A program made the position numbers and the translations under genes. Source: Bog-756 sp963741055 (GTDB lineage Bacteria; Actinomycetota; Acidimicrobiia; Acidimicrobiales; RAAP-2). Taken from it: DNA of 64,000 bases. Location: the NCBI GenBank assembly GCA_963741055.1, contig CAVUGU010000020.1, forward strand, positions 1 to 64,000, written 5' to 3'. This document shows, piece after piece, positions 47,176 through 57,030 of this stretch; position 1 is the stretch's first letter; each line of letters opens with the position of its first letter. The notes below the pieces were generated by a model. The model did no database searches. It had not been told where the DNA came from and was given only the letters and a program-made list of their open reading frames with translations.

Positions 47176-48027
47176 GTGGAGGGAGCCGACCTGCGGATCG
47201 TGGCGCTGATCCTCTCCCACAACGCACCCGAGTCGCTGCGACGATGCCTCGAAGCCATCGGGGGCCAGTCCATGCCACCGGACGCCGTCCTCGTCGTGGA
47301 CAACGCGAGCACGCCGCCGGTCGAGGTGTCGTCCTCCGACGGAGCACCGCCGGTGAAGGTGGTGCGGTCGGAGGTCAACACCGGCCCTGCCGGCGGTTAC
47401 GCGCAGGCTTTCGAGGAGTTCCTCACCTCCGGCTACGACCTGGCTTGGCCGCTCGACGACGACATGCGACCCGAAGTGCACTGCCTCGAGCGGCTCCGGA
47501 CCGAGGCGGCGAAGACACCGGCGACCGCGTTCGTCTTCCCGGTCTCGCAGCAGACCGACGGCTCCTATGGCGTCTGGCCGTCGTGGTGCGGATTCCTCAT
47601 CTCGCGGCGGATCGTCGAGACGGTCGGCCTGCCGCGAGCCGACCTGTTCTGGTGGGCAGAGGACACCGAGTACCTCCAGTCGCGGATCCCCGATGCGGGA
47701 TACGAGCGGGAGGTGGCGAAGGACGCAGTCGTCTACCACGACGCGGTCCGCAGGCGCGACACGCTCCCGATGTGGAAGTACTACTACGAAGCGCGCAACA
47801 TGCTCTGGATCCACCTGCACGTCAAGCGGCGGGTCGGTCGCTACCCCCGAAGTTTCGCCAAGCTGATCGGACGCGCGCTCTTCAAAGAGCGGAAGGACCG
47901 TCTGCGACGGACCGCGGTGATCGCCAGAGGTCTGTGGGACGGAGCCCGCGGCAACCTCGGCATCCGTTACCCGATCGAAGACCTCCAGGAACGTTCTCCG
48001 TCGTCCACTGACACTGCGGCCGGCTGA
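47176..48027 (+). CDS. GT2 family glycosyltransferase (GlfT-like)
   Basis: A 283-residue GT-A enzyme. LRIVALILSHNAPESLRRCLEAI opens it; VNTGPAGGYAQAFEEF matches the galactofuranosyl/rhamnosyl subgroup, and LAWPLDDDMRPEVHCL is the metal-binding DDD motif. FWWAEDTEYLQSRIPDAGYE contains the catalytic ED. KYYYEARNMLWIHLHV ends the domain. It is related to the GT2 at 35596-36645. GTG 47176 is the first start after the upstream stop and begins VEGADLRI. It probably forms an operon with the two sulfotransferases and methyltransferase upstream. Confidence 0.85.
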   Translation: MEGADLRIVALILSHNAPESLRRCLEAIGGQSMPPDAVLVVDNASTPPVEVSSSDGAPPVKVVRSEVNTGPAGGYAQAFEEFLTSGYDLAWPLDDDMRPEVHCLERLRTEAAKTPATAFVFPVSQQTDGSYGVWPSWCGFLISRRIVETVGLPRADLFWWAEDTEYLQSRIPDAGYEREVAKDAVVYHDAVRRRDTLPMWKYYYEARNMLWIHLHVKRRVGRYPRSFAKLIGRALFKERKDRLRRTAVIARGLWDGARGNLGIRYPIEDLQERSPSSTDTAAG

Positions 48028-48046
48028 GCGAGCAGGGCGGAGATGG

Positions 48047-49099
48047 TCACCCCGAGGAAGGCCGGCGCCACTTGGCGATCGAGGCGCCGAGCGCGCGGAG
48101 AGGCGCGGTGACCCGCCAGCTGGTCGACGAGTGGGTCCCTGCAAGGTCGCGTTGGGCGATCTCCAGCCTCCCTCCGAGATCGAGGCGGGTCCGCCGGAGC
48201 GACTCGAGCGCGGCGTCGCGCTCTCGATTGGGTGTGCTCAATCTTTGGCGAAGTTGGAGCAGCGAGGTCGTCCACGGCGACTCCGGTCCGGGCAGCTTGG
48301 GCGTGAACGGACGGTGGCCGCCGGCCGAGGCGGCGAGATATTCGGCGAGCGCGAGTTGCTCCGGCAGGCAGGTGGGATCGGGGTCGGTGTCCTCGCGCCC
48401 TGCGTGGTGACGAAGCTCCTCGGCGATCGACGCCGCAGCCGGCACCGGATCCCACTCCAGTGGGGTGCCCGCGAACTGGTCGAGCGAACCGAGCCAGTCG
48501 AGCAGTTCGCCGAGGCGTTCCTCCGGCCGCTCGACGATCGACTCGTAGCTCACGACGTAGGTCTCGACGCCGTCGAGCGCCTCGAGGCCGGCACGGTTGT
48601 ACCGCTCCCAGAGCGCGAGCCCGTCGGACAAGGGCAGCTGGTCGCGGTGGAGGAGCGAGCGGGCGACCGCGATCGGCGACCTCCAGACGAAGACGGCTGC
48701 CAGCGGGGGAGCCAGCACATTGCGCCAGAAGGGGAGGAGGAGACAGAGGCGCGGGTCCTTCCACAGCGAAGGCCCGCTTTCCGGGTAGGCGGACTCGATG
48801 ACCCTGGTGGCGTCGGCCACGGCGGGCACCTCGGATCCGCGCTCCCACCCGGAGGGAAGGGTCGGAGGGGCGTCCCAACTTCCGTCGAAGCGGACCAACA
48901 GGTCCTCGTCGTAGAGAGTGAGCGAAAGGCTCTCCCAGTGCTCGGGGTTGCTCTCCGCCCACTCGACCCGATCGTCGGGTCGGTAGAGCTGCAGCCCGGT
49001 CGCGCCGAGCGCACCGGTCAGAGCCGAGGTCCCGCTCCGGTGCATCCCCATCACCAGCACCCACGGATCGGGGCGCTCGCCGGTCACGGCGTTGGTCAC
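48047..49099 (-). CDS. Sulfotransferase with C-terminal helical tail
   Basis: A 350-residue protein. WVLVMGMHRSGTSALTGALG is the PAPS loop; AAVFVWRSPIAVARSLL is the 3'-phosphate motif. The last 90 residues form a predicted helical/coiled-coil segment (LLQLRQRLSTPNRERDAALE) ending in STSWRVTAPLRALG, a sequence that also ends many large multi-domain glycosyltransferases. The GTG at 49099 overlaps the stop of the upstream WbsX-methyltransferase gene (GTGA), implying coordinated action on one glycan. Confidence 0.84.
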   Translation of the reverse strand: MTNAVTGERPDPWVLVMGMHRSGTSALTGALGATGLQLYRPDDRVEWAESNPEHWESLSLTLYDEDLLVRFDGSWDAPPTLPSGWERGSEVPAVADATRVIESAYPESGPSLWKDPRLCLLLPFWRNVLAPPLAAVFVWRSPIAVARSLLHRDQLPLSDGLALWERYNRAGLEALDGVETYVVSYESIVERPEERLGELLDWLGSLDQFAGTPLEWDPVPAAASIAEELRHHAGREDTDPDPTCLPEQLALAEYLAASAGGHRPFTPKLPGPESPWTTSLLQLRQRLSTPNRERDAALESLRRTRLDLGGRLEIAQRDLAGTHSSTSWRVTAPLRALGASIAKWRRPSSG

Positions 49100-51231
49100 G
49101 GGAGCAGGCGCCGGACCGTCTTGTAGGTGGCTCTCAGCCGTGGGGAGCGTTCGATCCTCGTCGTGATCGCCCGCTTCCAACGCGGGCCGAGCCCGTAACG
49201 GAGGTGTTGGGCCGCTCGCCGGTTGGTCTCGCTCGCGACCAGACCGACCGACACCAGGTATCGGCGCACCGCCCGGCTCGCGTGCTCCACTGGATCCTGT
49301 GCGTCGGGGTCGACGTCGAGCATCTCGGAGCCGTCGTCGCCGACTGCATCGAGGAAGGTGGCCGGAGTGGTGGGGACGGGCACCGGCTTGAGCGCCCACA
49401 CGAACTGTTTGACCGCGGCGCTCGGGTTGGTCGCCTCGGCGAGCACGTGCAGGGCGCCGATCATCTCGGGAGGAAGCCCGTCGTTCAGCGCGGTGTCGTA
49501 CTGGTCCGAGCGAAGGGTGCTGAAGTCGTTTCGCGAGACGACCGTCCAGCCGCAGCGCTCGAAGAGTCGCTCGAGGGTCACCTCGGAGAAGAAGCGCAGA
49601 TGGGTGCTGTCGAGCAGACCCCGCTCGCTCGGGACCCACTTTCCGCAGAGCAGGCTGAGGCCCATGTCGAAGTGGGTGGCGTTGGGCACCGACGCCACGA
49701 GGGTGGGCTCTCCGTGCTTCAGCGCCCAGGTGGAGAGGGCGGAGAGGAGCTGTTGGGGCTCCACGAGGTGCTCGATGACGTCGAGCAGCATGAACGCGCC
49801 GACGTCGCCGATGTCGTCGAGCGCGGAGAGCAGCCCTCCGGCGTCGGTGAGATCGCACTGGGTCGCCGGGATGCCGGCTTTCTGCATGAGCTCGACGGCC
49901 TTCGGGTGGACCTCGACCCCGTGGTAGTTGACGCCGGCGTCACGGAGGACGTGGCTGATGACGGCAGTGCCTGCACCGAGATCGACCACGGCACTCTTCT
50001 CTCCGAGACGAAGGTCGCGGACCAGCTCGGCCGCGTGGGCGAGGGCGGTCTCGTGCCGGAAGGGGTAGACGTACTCGAAGTGCTCTCGGTCTCCCGCCTC
50101 GCCGTCGGCGGCAGCGAGCTCGCCCCGGCGCTGGTTGCTCGTGCCCGGCGGATCGAGGAGCACGGCGCGAGTCGCCTCGAGGAAGGCCCGTCCGAAGTGC
50201 TCGTCCGGTTCGAGGTGGTTGCCTTCGGCCCACTCGTTCCAAGCGAGGATGAAGAGGTAGTTCTCCTCTTCGCGGACCCCCGCGGTCGAGGCCACCGCGC
50301 GTCGGAGCCAGTTCTCGTAGGCCTCGGGCGACGCGTCTTCGTAGATCGTCGCGCCGAAGCGCCGGCGCGGGGTGTTGTCCCATCCCGCCATCACCGAGGG
50401 GAATCGCTTCCACGGAGGAGGAGGGCGTCGGAGCTCCGCTTCGAACGAGGCGACGTAGTCGACCATCCGGTGCCCGCGGAACGCCTCGGTGGGAGCGAAC
50501 GTGCGCCGGGCCTCGAGGGGCATGAACCCGACGGTCGCGTCGAGGCCGAACGCCTCGGGCCCGCCCTGCGGGGGACCGTGACTCTCGACCCAGCAGAGAT
50601 AGAGGTCGGGGAATCCGTGGCGTTGCGCTTCGGTCCGCCAGATCTCGGCGGTCCGGGCGGCGTTCGGCAGCTGCTCGGCCCGGTAGATGAGCATCAGGGG
50701 CCGGCCGTCGATCTTGATGTACCGCTCGTCGGCGAAAGCGGTGCACAGCCAGCGGATGTGGGCGAGGTCGTCCTCGTCGCCGAACTCCTGGGCCATCAGG
50801 ACCTCGCCGGTCTGGGCGTCCCAGTTGCGGGTCCACTCTTCGTTCGCCCAGCACAAGGCGAACGGGAAGTCGGGGGAGCCCGACGCGAGGACCTCGTCGA
50901 AGGGCCGCTCGAGCAGGCGGCGGCCGTGGAACCAGTAGTGGTAGTAGACGAAACCGTGGATCCCGTGCTCGGCGGCGAGCGCGGCCTGTGCCTCTCGCAC
51001 TTCTGGAACCCGTAGGTCGTAGTACCCGAGCTCGGTGGGTACGTGTGGTTGGCGATGGCCGGGGTAGAGCGGCTTCGCCTTGGTGACGTTGAGCCACTCG
51101 GTGAAGCCTCGGCCCCACCACTCGTCATTTTCGGGGATCGGGTGGAATTGCGGCAGGTAGAAGGCGAGCGCACGCGGCTTGCCCGCAGCCGGGCCGGGAC
51201 GGCCCCCCGTTGCTCCCATGTCGCCAATCAT
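49096..51231 (-). CDS. WbsX-domain (GH99-like) protein fused to SAM methyltransferase
   Basis: A roughly 711-residue two-domain protein. The N-terminal half is a Glyco_tran_WbsX domain: RALAFYLPQFHPIPENDEWW, FTEWLNVTKAKPLYPGH, YYHYWFHGRRLLERPFDEVL and FILAWNEWAEGNHLEPD. Members are found in O-antigen clusters and fold like GH99 endo-mannanases, so hydrolysis or transfer of mannose-type sugars is possible. The second half has VVDLGAGTAVISHVLRDAG and MLLDVIEHLVEP, a class I methyltransferase. ATG 51231 or 51219 could be the start. Fusion suggests chain processing and methyl capping in one protein. Confidence 0.82.
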   Translation of the reverse strand: MIGDMGATGGRPGPAAGKPRALAFYLPQFHPIPENDEWWGRGFTEWLNVTKAKPLYPGHRQPHVPTELGYYDLRVPEVREAQAALAAEHGIHGFVYYHYWFHGRRLLERPFDEVLASGSPDFPFALCWANEEWTRNWDAQTGEVLMAQEFGDEDDLAHIRWLCTAFADERYIKIDGRPLMLIYRAEQLPNAARTAEIWRTEAQRHGFPDLYLCWVESHGPPQGGPEAFGLDATVGFMPLEARRTFAPTEAFRGHRMVDYVASFEAELRRPPPPWKRFPSVMAGWDNTPRRRFGATIYEDASPEAYENWLRRAVASTAGVREEENYLFILAWNEWAEGNHLEPDEHFGRAFLEATRAVLLDPPGTSNQRRGELAAADGEAGDREHFEYVYPFRHETALAHAAELVRDLRLGEKSAVVDLGAGTAVISHVLRDAGVNYHGVEVHPKAVELMQKAGIPATQCDLTDAGGLLSALDDIGDVGAFMLLDVIEHLVEPQQLLSALSTWALKHGEPTLVASVPNATHFDMGLSLLCGKWVPSERGLLDSTHLRFFSEVTLERLFERCGWTVVSRNDFSTLRSDQYDTALNDGLPPEMIGALHVLAEATNPSAAVKQFVWALKPVPVPTTPATFLDAVGDDGSEMLDVDPDAQDPVEHASRAVRRYLVSVGLVASETNRRAAQHLRYGLGPRWKRAITTRIERSPRLRATYKTVRRLLP

Positions 51232-51473
51232 ACGACACGCCGTCCCAGGCCAGGCAGGGCGGGAGGGGGCGATCGAACCCTCCGAAGGTCGGGTGGAAGC
51301 CGGGTGAACGCTTTCGCAAGCGCGGCAGGAGAGGGGTCGTCCGAGGCGACATGCGGCGGCCGAGTCACAAACCGACGCAAATCGGTAGCACGCCACCCTC
51401 GGTTGTGGAAGTCTTTGGGCGGATTTCAACAAACGCTGTTTCCGCCACGACGAATCCCGGGGGGTTTGGATCG

Positions 51474-54400
51474 ATGGGTGTAGCTCGCTCGCGTTGGTTG
51501 TCGCTGTCCACTCTTGCGAAGGCATTGGTCGCTTCGCTGATCGCCGCAGCCGGGCTGACGGTGGTCGCCGTACCGGATGCCTTTGCGGCCACCCCGACGG
51601 TGACCTCGGTCTCCCCGACGAGCGGCACCATCGCCGGCGGGACGACGGTGACGGTCAACGGCACCGGGTTCGGCACGACGGCCTCGACCGAACGTCACCG
51701 CGGTCTACTTCTCCAGCTGCCCCACGACCCTCCCGCCCTCGCCTTGCAACCCGGCCGGGACCTCCATCACACGTCGTGAAGGGCAGCCAACTGACCGTGG
51801 TCTCGCCGAAGTACGACGGCTCCCCCACCAACACGACGGTCGACATCATCGTCTACGACGGGGCGAACGGCTCGACGACCTCGTCCGCCGACCACTACAC
51901 CTATTCCCCCGTCAAGCCGACGGTGACCGGGGTCTCCACGGTCGCCACCCCGCCGGGCGGCCCGACCGCCGGCGGTACCGAGGTGACCCTCACCGGCACC
52001 AACTTCTCCGGGGTCACCGCGGTCCACTTCGGTGGCACCGCGGGCACCAACATCCTCGAGAACTCGCTCGACTCGCTCTCGGTGACCTCGCCGGCGGGCA
52101 CCGGAACCGTCGACATCACGGTGACCAACTCGGCCGGCACCTCCGCGACCTCGTCGGCCGACCAGTTCACGTACAACTCGACGCTCGCGATGGCGCCGGG
52201 TACCGGTGCGTACGCCACCGGCTCCTCGACGTCCACGGAGACCACCTCGCAACCGCCGAACGACGTCTTCAACGTGCTCGATTTGATGACCGGCGGTCCG
52301 GCCGTCGATCCGAGCACTTTGACCGTCGTCTCGCAGCCGGCGTCGGGAACCATCACGTTTTCCTCCAACTTCTTGACCTATACCCCGGCCCAGACCGATG
52401 GTGGGTCCTCGGGGGCCTGGACTTACGACGTCACCACGACCGGCACCCAGACCGGGTCCATCGCGATCTGCGAGACCGGCTTCACGTATCCGTCGTCCAA
52501 CTGCACGACCGCGACGATGACGTTCCTCCAGTCCGAGACCGGCTACTACATGGGCGACGTGATCAACGCGCTCGGCGAGAGCGTCGGGGTGACCGAGGAC
52601 ACGGGCAACGGGGTCTCCGCCCCGACCTCCGGCACAGCAGGGAGCACGTTCACCGTGACCACCGCTCCCGGGCAGGCCCTGATCCCCTCGACCGACTCGG
52701 GCTTCACCGTGGTCAACGTCGGCCAGTACTCGGCCATCCAGCCCCTTCCGACCGGAGCCACCCTCGTTCCCGGCTCGCTCAAGGTGGAGGGCGGGGATTC
52801 GAACGTGACCGACAGGTACGTCGTCTCCTACTGCACGGCGGCGATGGGCTTCATTGCCAATGAGTGCACCGCCCAGATGACCGGCAACTACAAGACGACC
52901 TACCCCTACATCGAGACCTTCCTGAACGCGGCTGCGACCATCCCCGGGGGCTCCACCCTCGTGCTCCCGACCATCTCCGCCCAGTTCACCATCAACTCGG
53001 GTGATGCCCCAGGCAGGTGATCAACGACTACGAGACCGAGTTCGTCGCCTCGACGACGATACATAACACCGTGGAGACCACCACGACGGTCCTCGACGCC
53101 TACCCGAGCATCAACGATTGCTCGGGGATCGGCATCGGCTGCGTGCCGCCTTATCAGGCGCCCGCGGCCCGCTGGTCCGACACCGTCGTCGCCCCGAGCC
53201 CGACGGTGACCTCCATCAGTCCGACGACCGGCCCGGCCGGGGGCGGCACCTCGGTGACCATCACCGGCACCAACCTGTCAGGAGCTACCGCGGTCGACTT
53301 CGGCATCCAACGCGGCGACCATCACCGCCGACTCGGCCACCTCGATCACCGCCACCTCGCCGGCCGGCACCGGCACGGTCGACGTGACGGTGACCACAGC
53401 CGAACGGGACCTCCGCAACTTCGCCGGCTGACCAGTTCACCTACGTGCCCGCCCCGACGGTGACCAATGTCTCTCCCTCGGCTGGACCGACTGGCGGCGG
53501 CACGAGCGTGACCATCACCGGGACCAACCTCGGTGGCGCCACCGCAGTCGACTTCGGATCCAACGCGGCGACGATCACCGCCGACTCGGCGACCTCGATC
53601 ACCGCCACCTCCCCGGCAGGAACCGGTACGGTCGACGTGACCGTGACGACGGTCGGCGGGACCTCCGCGACCTCGCCGGCGGACCAATTCAGCTACTCGA
53701 ACGGTCCGACCGTTTCGTCCATCAGCCCCTCGGGCGGCCCGACAGCCGGCGGCACCAGTGTGACCATCTCCGGCGCGAATCTGTCCGGAGCCACCGCCGT
53801 CGACTTCGGCTCCAACGCGGCGACGATCACCGCCGACTCGGCCACCTCCATCACCGCCACCTCGCCCGCCGGCAGCGGCACAGTCGACGTGACCGTGACG
53901 ACTCCCGGTGGAACCTCTCCGACTTCGCCGGCAGATCAATTCACTTACTTCACGGTGCCGACAGTGACCTCCATCAGCCCGAATTCCGGCCCGACGACTG
54001 GCGGGACCAGCGTGAGCATCACCGGGACCAACTTCACCGGTGCTACGGCGGTGAGCTTCGGCGGAACCGCTGCCACGAGTTACACCGTCAACTCGAACAC
54101 CTCGATCACCGCCACCTCGCCTGCCGGCTCCGGCACGGTCGACGTGACGGTGACGAATCCCGCTGGGACTTCATCGACCTCGCCCTCTGATCAGTTCACG
54201 TACGTGGCTGCACCGACCGTGACCTCGATCAGCCCGACCAGTGGCCCGACCGGCGGCGGCACCAGCGTGACCATCACCGGGACCAACCTCGGTGGCGCCA
54301 GCGCAGTCGACTTCGGATCGAACGCGGCGACGATCACCGCCGACTCGGCGACCTCGATCACCGCCACCTCGCCGGCCGGCAGCGGCACGGTCGACGTGAC

Positions 54401-56550
54401 GGTCGACCACGGTCGGCGGGACCTCCGCGACCTCGCCGGCCGATGAGTTCACCTACGTGGGTGCACCGACGGTGACCTCGATCAACCCGACCAGCGGCCC
54501 GACCGGCGGCGGCACCAGCGTGACCATCACCGGGACCAACCTCGGTGGCGCCAGCGCAGTCGACTTCGGATCGAACGCGGCGACCATCACCGCCGACTCG
54601 GCGACCTCGATCACCGCGACCTCGCCGGCCGGCAGCGGCACGGTCGACGTGACGGTCACCACGGTCGGCGGGACCTCCGCCACCTCGCCGGCCGATGAGT
54701 TCACCTACGTGGCTGCACCGACGGTGACCTCGATCAGCCCGACCAGCGGCCCGACCGGCGGCGGCACCAGCGTGACCATCACCGGGACCAACCTCGGTGG
54801 CGCCAGCGCGGTCGACTTCGGATCCAACGCGGCGACGCATCACCGCCGACTCGGCGACCTCGATCACCGCGACCTCGCCGGCCGGCAGCGGCACGGTCGA
54901 CGTGACGGTCACCACGGTCGGCGGGACCTCCGCGACCTCGCCGGCCGATGAGTTCACCTACGTGGGTGCACCGACGGTGACCTCGATCAACCCGACCAGC
55001 GGCCCGACCGGCGGCGGCACCAGCGTGACCATCACCGGGACCAACCTCGGTGGCGCCAGCGCAGTCGACTTCGGATCGAACGCGGCGACGCATCACCGCC
55101 GACTCGGCGACCTCGATCACCGCCACCTCCCCGGCCGGAACCGGCACGGTCGACGTGACGGTCACCACGGTCGGCGGGACCTCCGCGACCTCGCCGGCCG
55201 ATGAGTTCACCTACGTGGGTGCACCGACGGTGACCTCGATCAGCCCGACCAGCGGCCCGACCGGCGGCGGCACCAGCGTGACCATCACCGGGACCAACCT
55301 CGGTGGCGCCAGCGCGGTCGACTTCGGATCGAACGCGGCGACGCATCACCGCCGACTCGGCCACCTCGATCACCGCCACCTCCCCGGCCGGTAGCGGCAC
55401 GGTCGACGTGACGGTCACCACGGTCGGGGGCACCTCCGCGACCTCGCCGGCAGATGAGTTCACGTATACGAACGGCCCGTCTGTAGCGAGCATCAATCCG
55501 ACCAGCGGCCCGACCGGCGGCGGCACCAGCGTGACCATCACCGGGACCAACCTCGATGGCGCCAGCGCAGTCGACTTCGGATCGAACGCGGCGACCATCA
55601 CCGCCGACTCGGCCACCTCGATCACCGCCACCTCCCCGGCCGGCAGCGGCACGGTCGACGTGACGGTCACCACGGTCGGCGGGACCTCCGCGACCTCGCC
55701 GGCCGATGAGTTCACCTACGTGGGTGCACCGACGGTGACCTCGATCAGCCCGACCAGCGGCCCGACCGGCGGCGGCACCAGCGTGACCATCACCGGGACC
55801 AACCTCGGTGGCGCCAGCGCAGTCGACTTCGGATCGAACGCGGCGACCATCACCGCCGACTCGGCGACCTCGATCACCGCCACCTCCCCGGCCGGCACCG
55901 GCACGGTCGACGTGACGGTCACCACGGTCGGCGGGACCTCCGCGACCTCGCCGGCAGATGAGTTCACGTATACGAACGGCCCGTCTGTAGCGAGCATCAA
56001 TCCGACCAGCGGCCCGACCGGCGGCGGCACCAGCGTGACCATCACCGGGACCAACCTCGATGGCGCCAGCGCAGTCGACTTCGGATCCAATGCGGCGACC
56101 ATCACCGCCGACTCGGCCACCTCGATCACCGCCACCTCCCCGGCCGGAACCGGCACGGTCGACGTGACAGTGACCACACCGGAAGGGACTTCCGCGACCT
56201 CCTCGGCCGATCACTTCACCTACGTGGCACCGGGGTTCCAGATCGTGCCGCAGACGTTGCCAAACGCCACGATCGGAGTTCCCTACGTGCCGATCACGTT
56301 CCACACGTCCGGTGCGGCGCCTGGAGCCACGATCAAGTGGAAGGCCATCGTGAAGCCGCCCAAGAAGCTCAAGTTCAAGGGCGGCGTGCTCGCCGGAACA
56401 CCCCTGAAGGTGGTGCCGGCCACCTACACGTTCAGCCTCAGCGCAACCGAGAAGTACGTCACGGTTGCTGTCGTCGGCGGCAGGTCGGTCAAGACCAAGC
56501 ACGTCGTGACGACGACAGCCAGCTTCACCATCACGGTGGTTGCCGCCTGA
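51474..56550 (+). CDS. Giant secreted IPT/TIG-repeat protein A, multiple frame breaks
   Basis: A composite of about 1,690 residues. A Sec signal peptide (cleavage near DAFA-ATP) is followed by two diverged IPT/TIG units, a roughly 340-residue unassigned module (52180-53195), twelve tandem TIG units of about 84 residues (53200-56222) and a C-terminal He_PIG-like Ig domain (LPNATIGVPYVPI). Frame changes lie near 51686, 51769, 53013, 53304, 53402, 54405, 54838, 55091 and 55344; TIG homology resumes across each. The start ATG at 51474 follows a G-rich SD-like run. Probably a cell-surface or matrix adhesin; no cell-wall anchor is seen. Confidence 0.75.
53200..56222 (+). repeat. Tandem TIG-unit array, about 252-bp period
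   Basis: Twelve adjacent units, each coding a TIG domain with PTVTSISPTSGPTGGG at its start and a DQFTY or DEFTY end. Units from about 54210 onward are almost identical at the DNA level, indicating recent amplification. ISP and INP variants alternate, and the GPSVASINP version appears at 55475 and 55980, showing that a two-unit block has been copied. Confidence 0.85.
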
Positions 56551-56562
56551 ACAGCAGGTAAC

Positions 56563-56604
56563 ACCCGCTTGGGCCACCTCGCTCCCGAGGCGGCCCAAGC
56601 GGGT
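56563..56604 (+). terminator. Strong hairpin terminator after TIG protein A
   Basis: ACCCGCTTGGGCC (56563-56575) pairs perfectly with GGCCCAAGCGGGT (56592-56604); inside, CCTCG and CGAGG extend the stem around a CTCC loop, with one mismatch. It sits 12 bp after the TGA at 56548-56550. There is no T run, as often in high-GC actinobacteria. This is the clearest terminator in the window. Confidence 0.75.
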
Positions 56605-57030
56605 CACGAAATTTCCGGTGCCGTCGGGTCCCGTCTGGTGATCCGGGGACGGCCATGATTGTCTCGCCCACACGGTCGACCGCCTCGGTGAGCATCGAGC
56701 ATCCTTCGTCTGGTTCGCACGAACCCGGTGTAACGCCGGCGCCGCTTGAACCGTCGCCCTCGTCCGTCACAATTCCGGTGAATGAGCACCCCGATCAGCT
56801 TGGTCCTGCACTGACGTCAAGATTTCGGTCGATCAGCACATCGGGTCGGCTCCGTCGACGCGATGTGTAACGCGGGCTTCCGTTTGAACCGTTCCGATAG
56901 CGAGGTCCCGCACCCCGCGGAAATCCCGCGCAAATACAGAAATTGCGTGAAAGCCACCACTTCGCGGGGAAGGGATGGAAGTGTGTAGCCGGTCTCCTGC
57001 TACGCGCATTCTCCATGGGGGGTTGTATCG
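56605..57030. other. Intergenic region with repeated GTGTAACGC elements
   Basis: No gene is supported between the terminator and the start of protein B. Two related elements, GTGTAACGC followed by GGC, CG and TTGAACCGT, start at 56728 and 56865, 137 bp apart. A third GTGTAACGC lies at 61815 before the beta-helix gene. They may be promoter or operator elements; a clear -35/-10 pair was not found. Confidence 0.4.

Noticed and set aside
51365..51410. Riboswitch-like ACGCAAA and CGGTAGC elements before TIG protein A
   Set aside because: They recall c-di-GMP-I riboswitch pieces, but the GGGCAAACC strand and GAAA tetraloop and receptor were not found, so no riboswitch is claimed.
53200..56222. Regular tandem repeats considered as a CRISPR array
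   Set aside because: The period is about 252 bp, units are coding and contiguous, there are no spacers and no cas genes.
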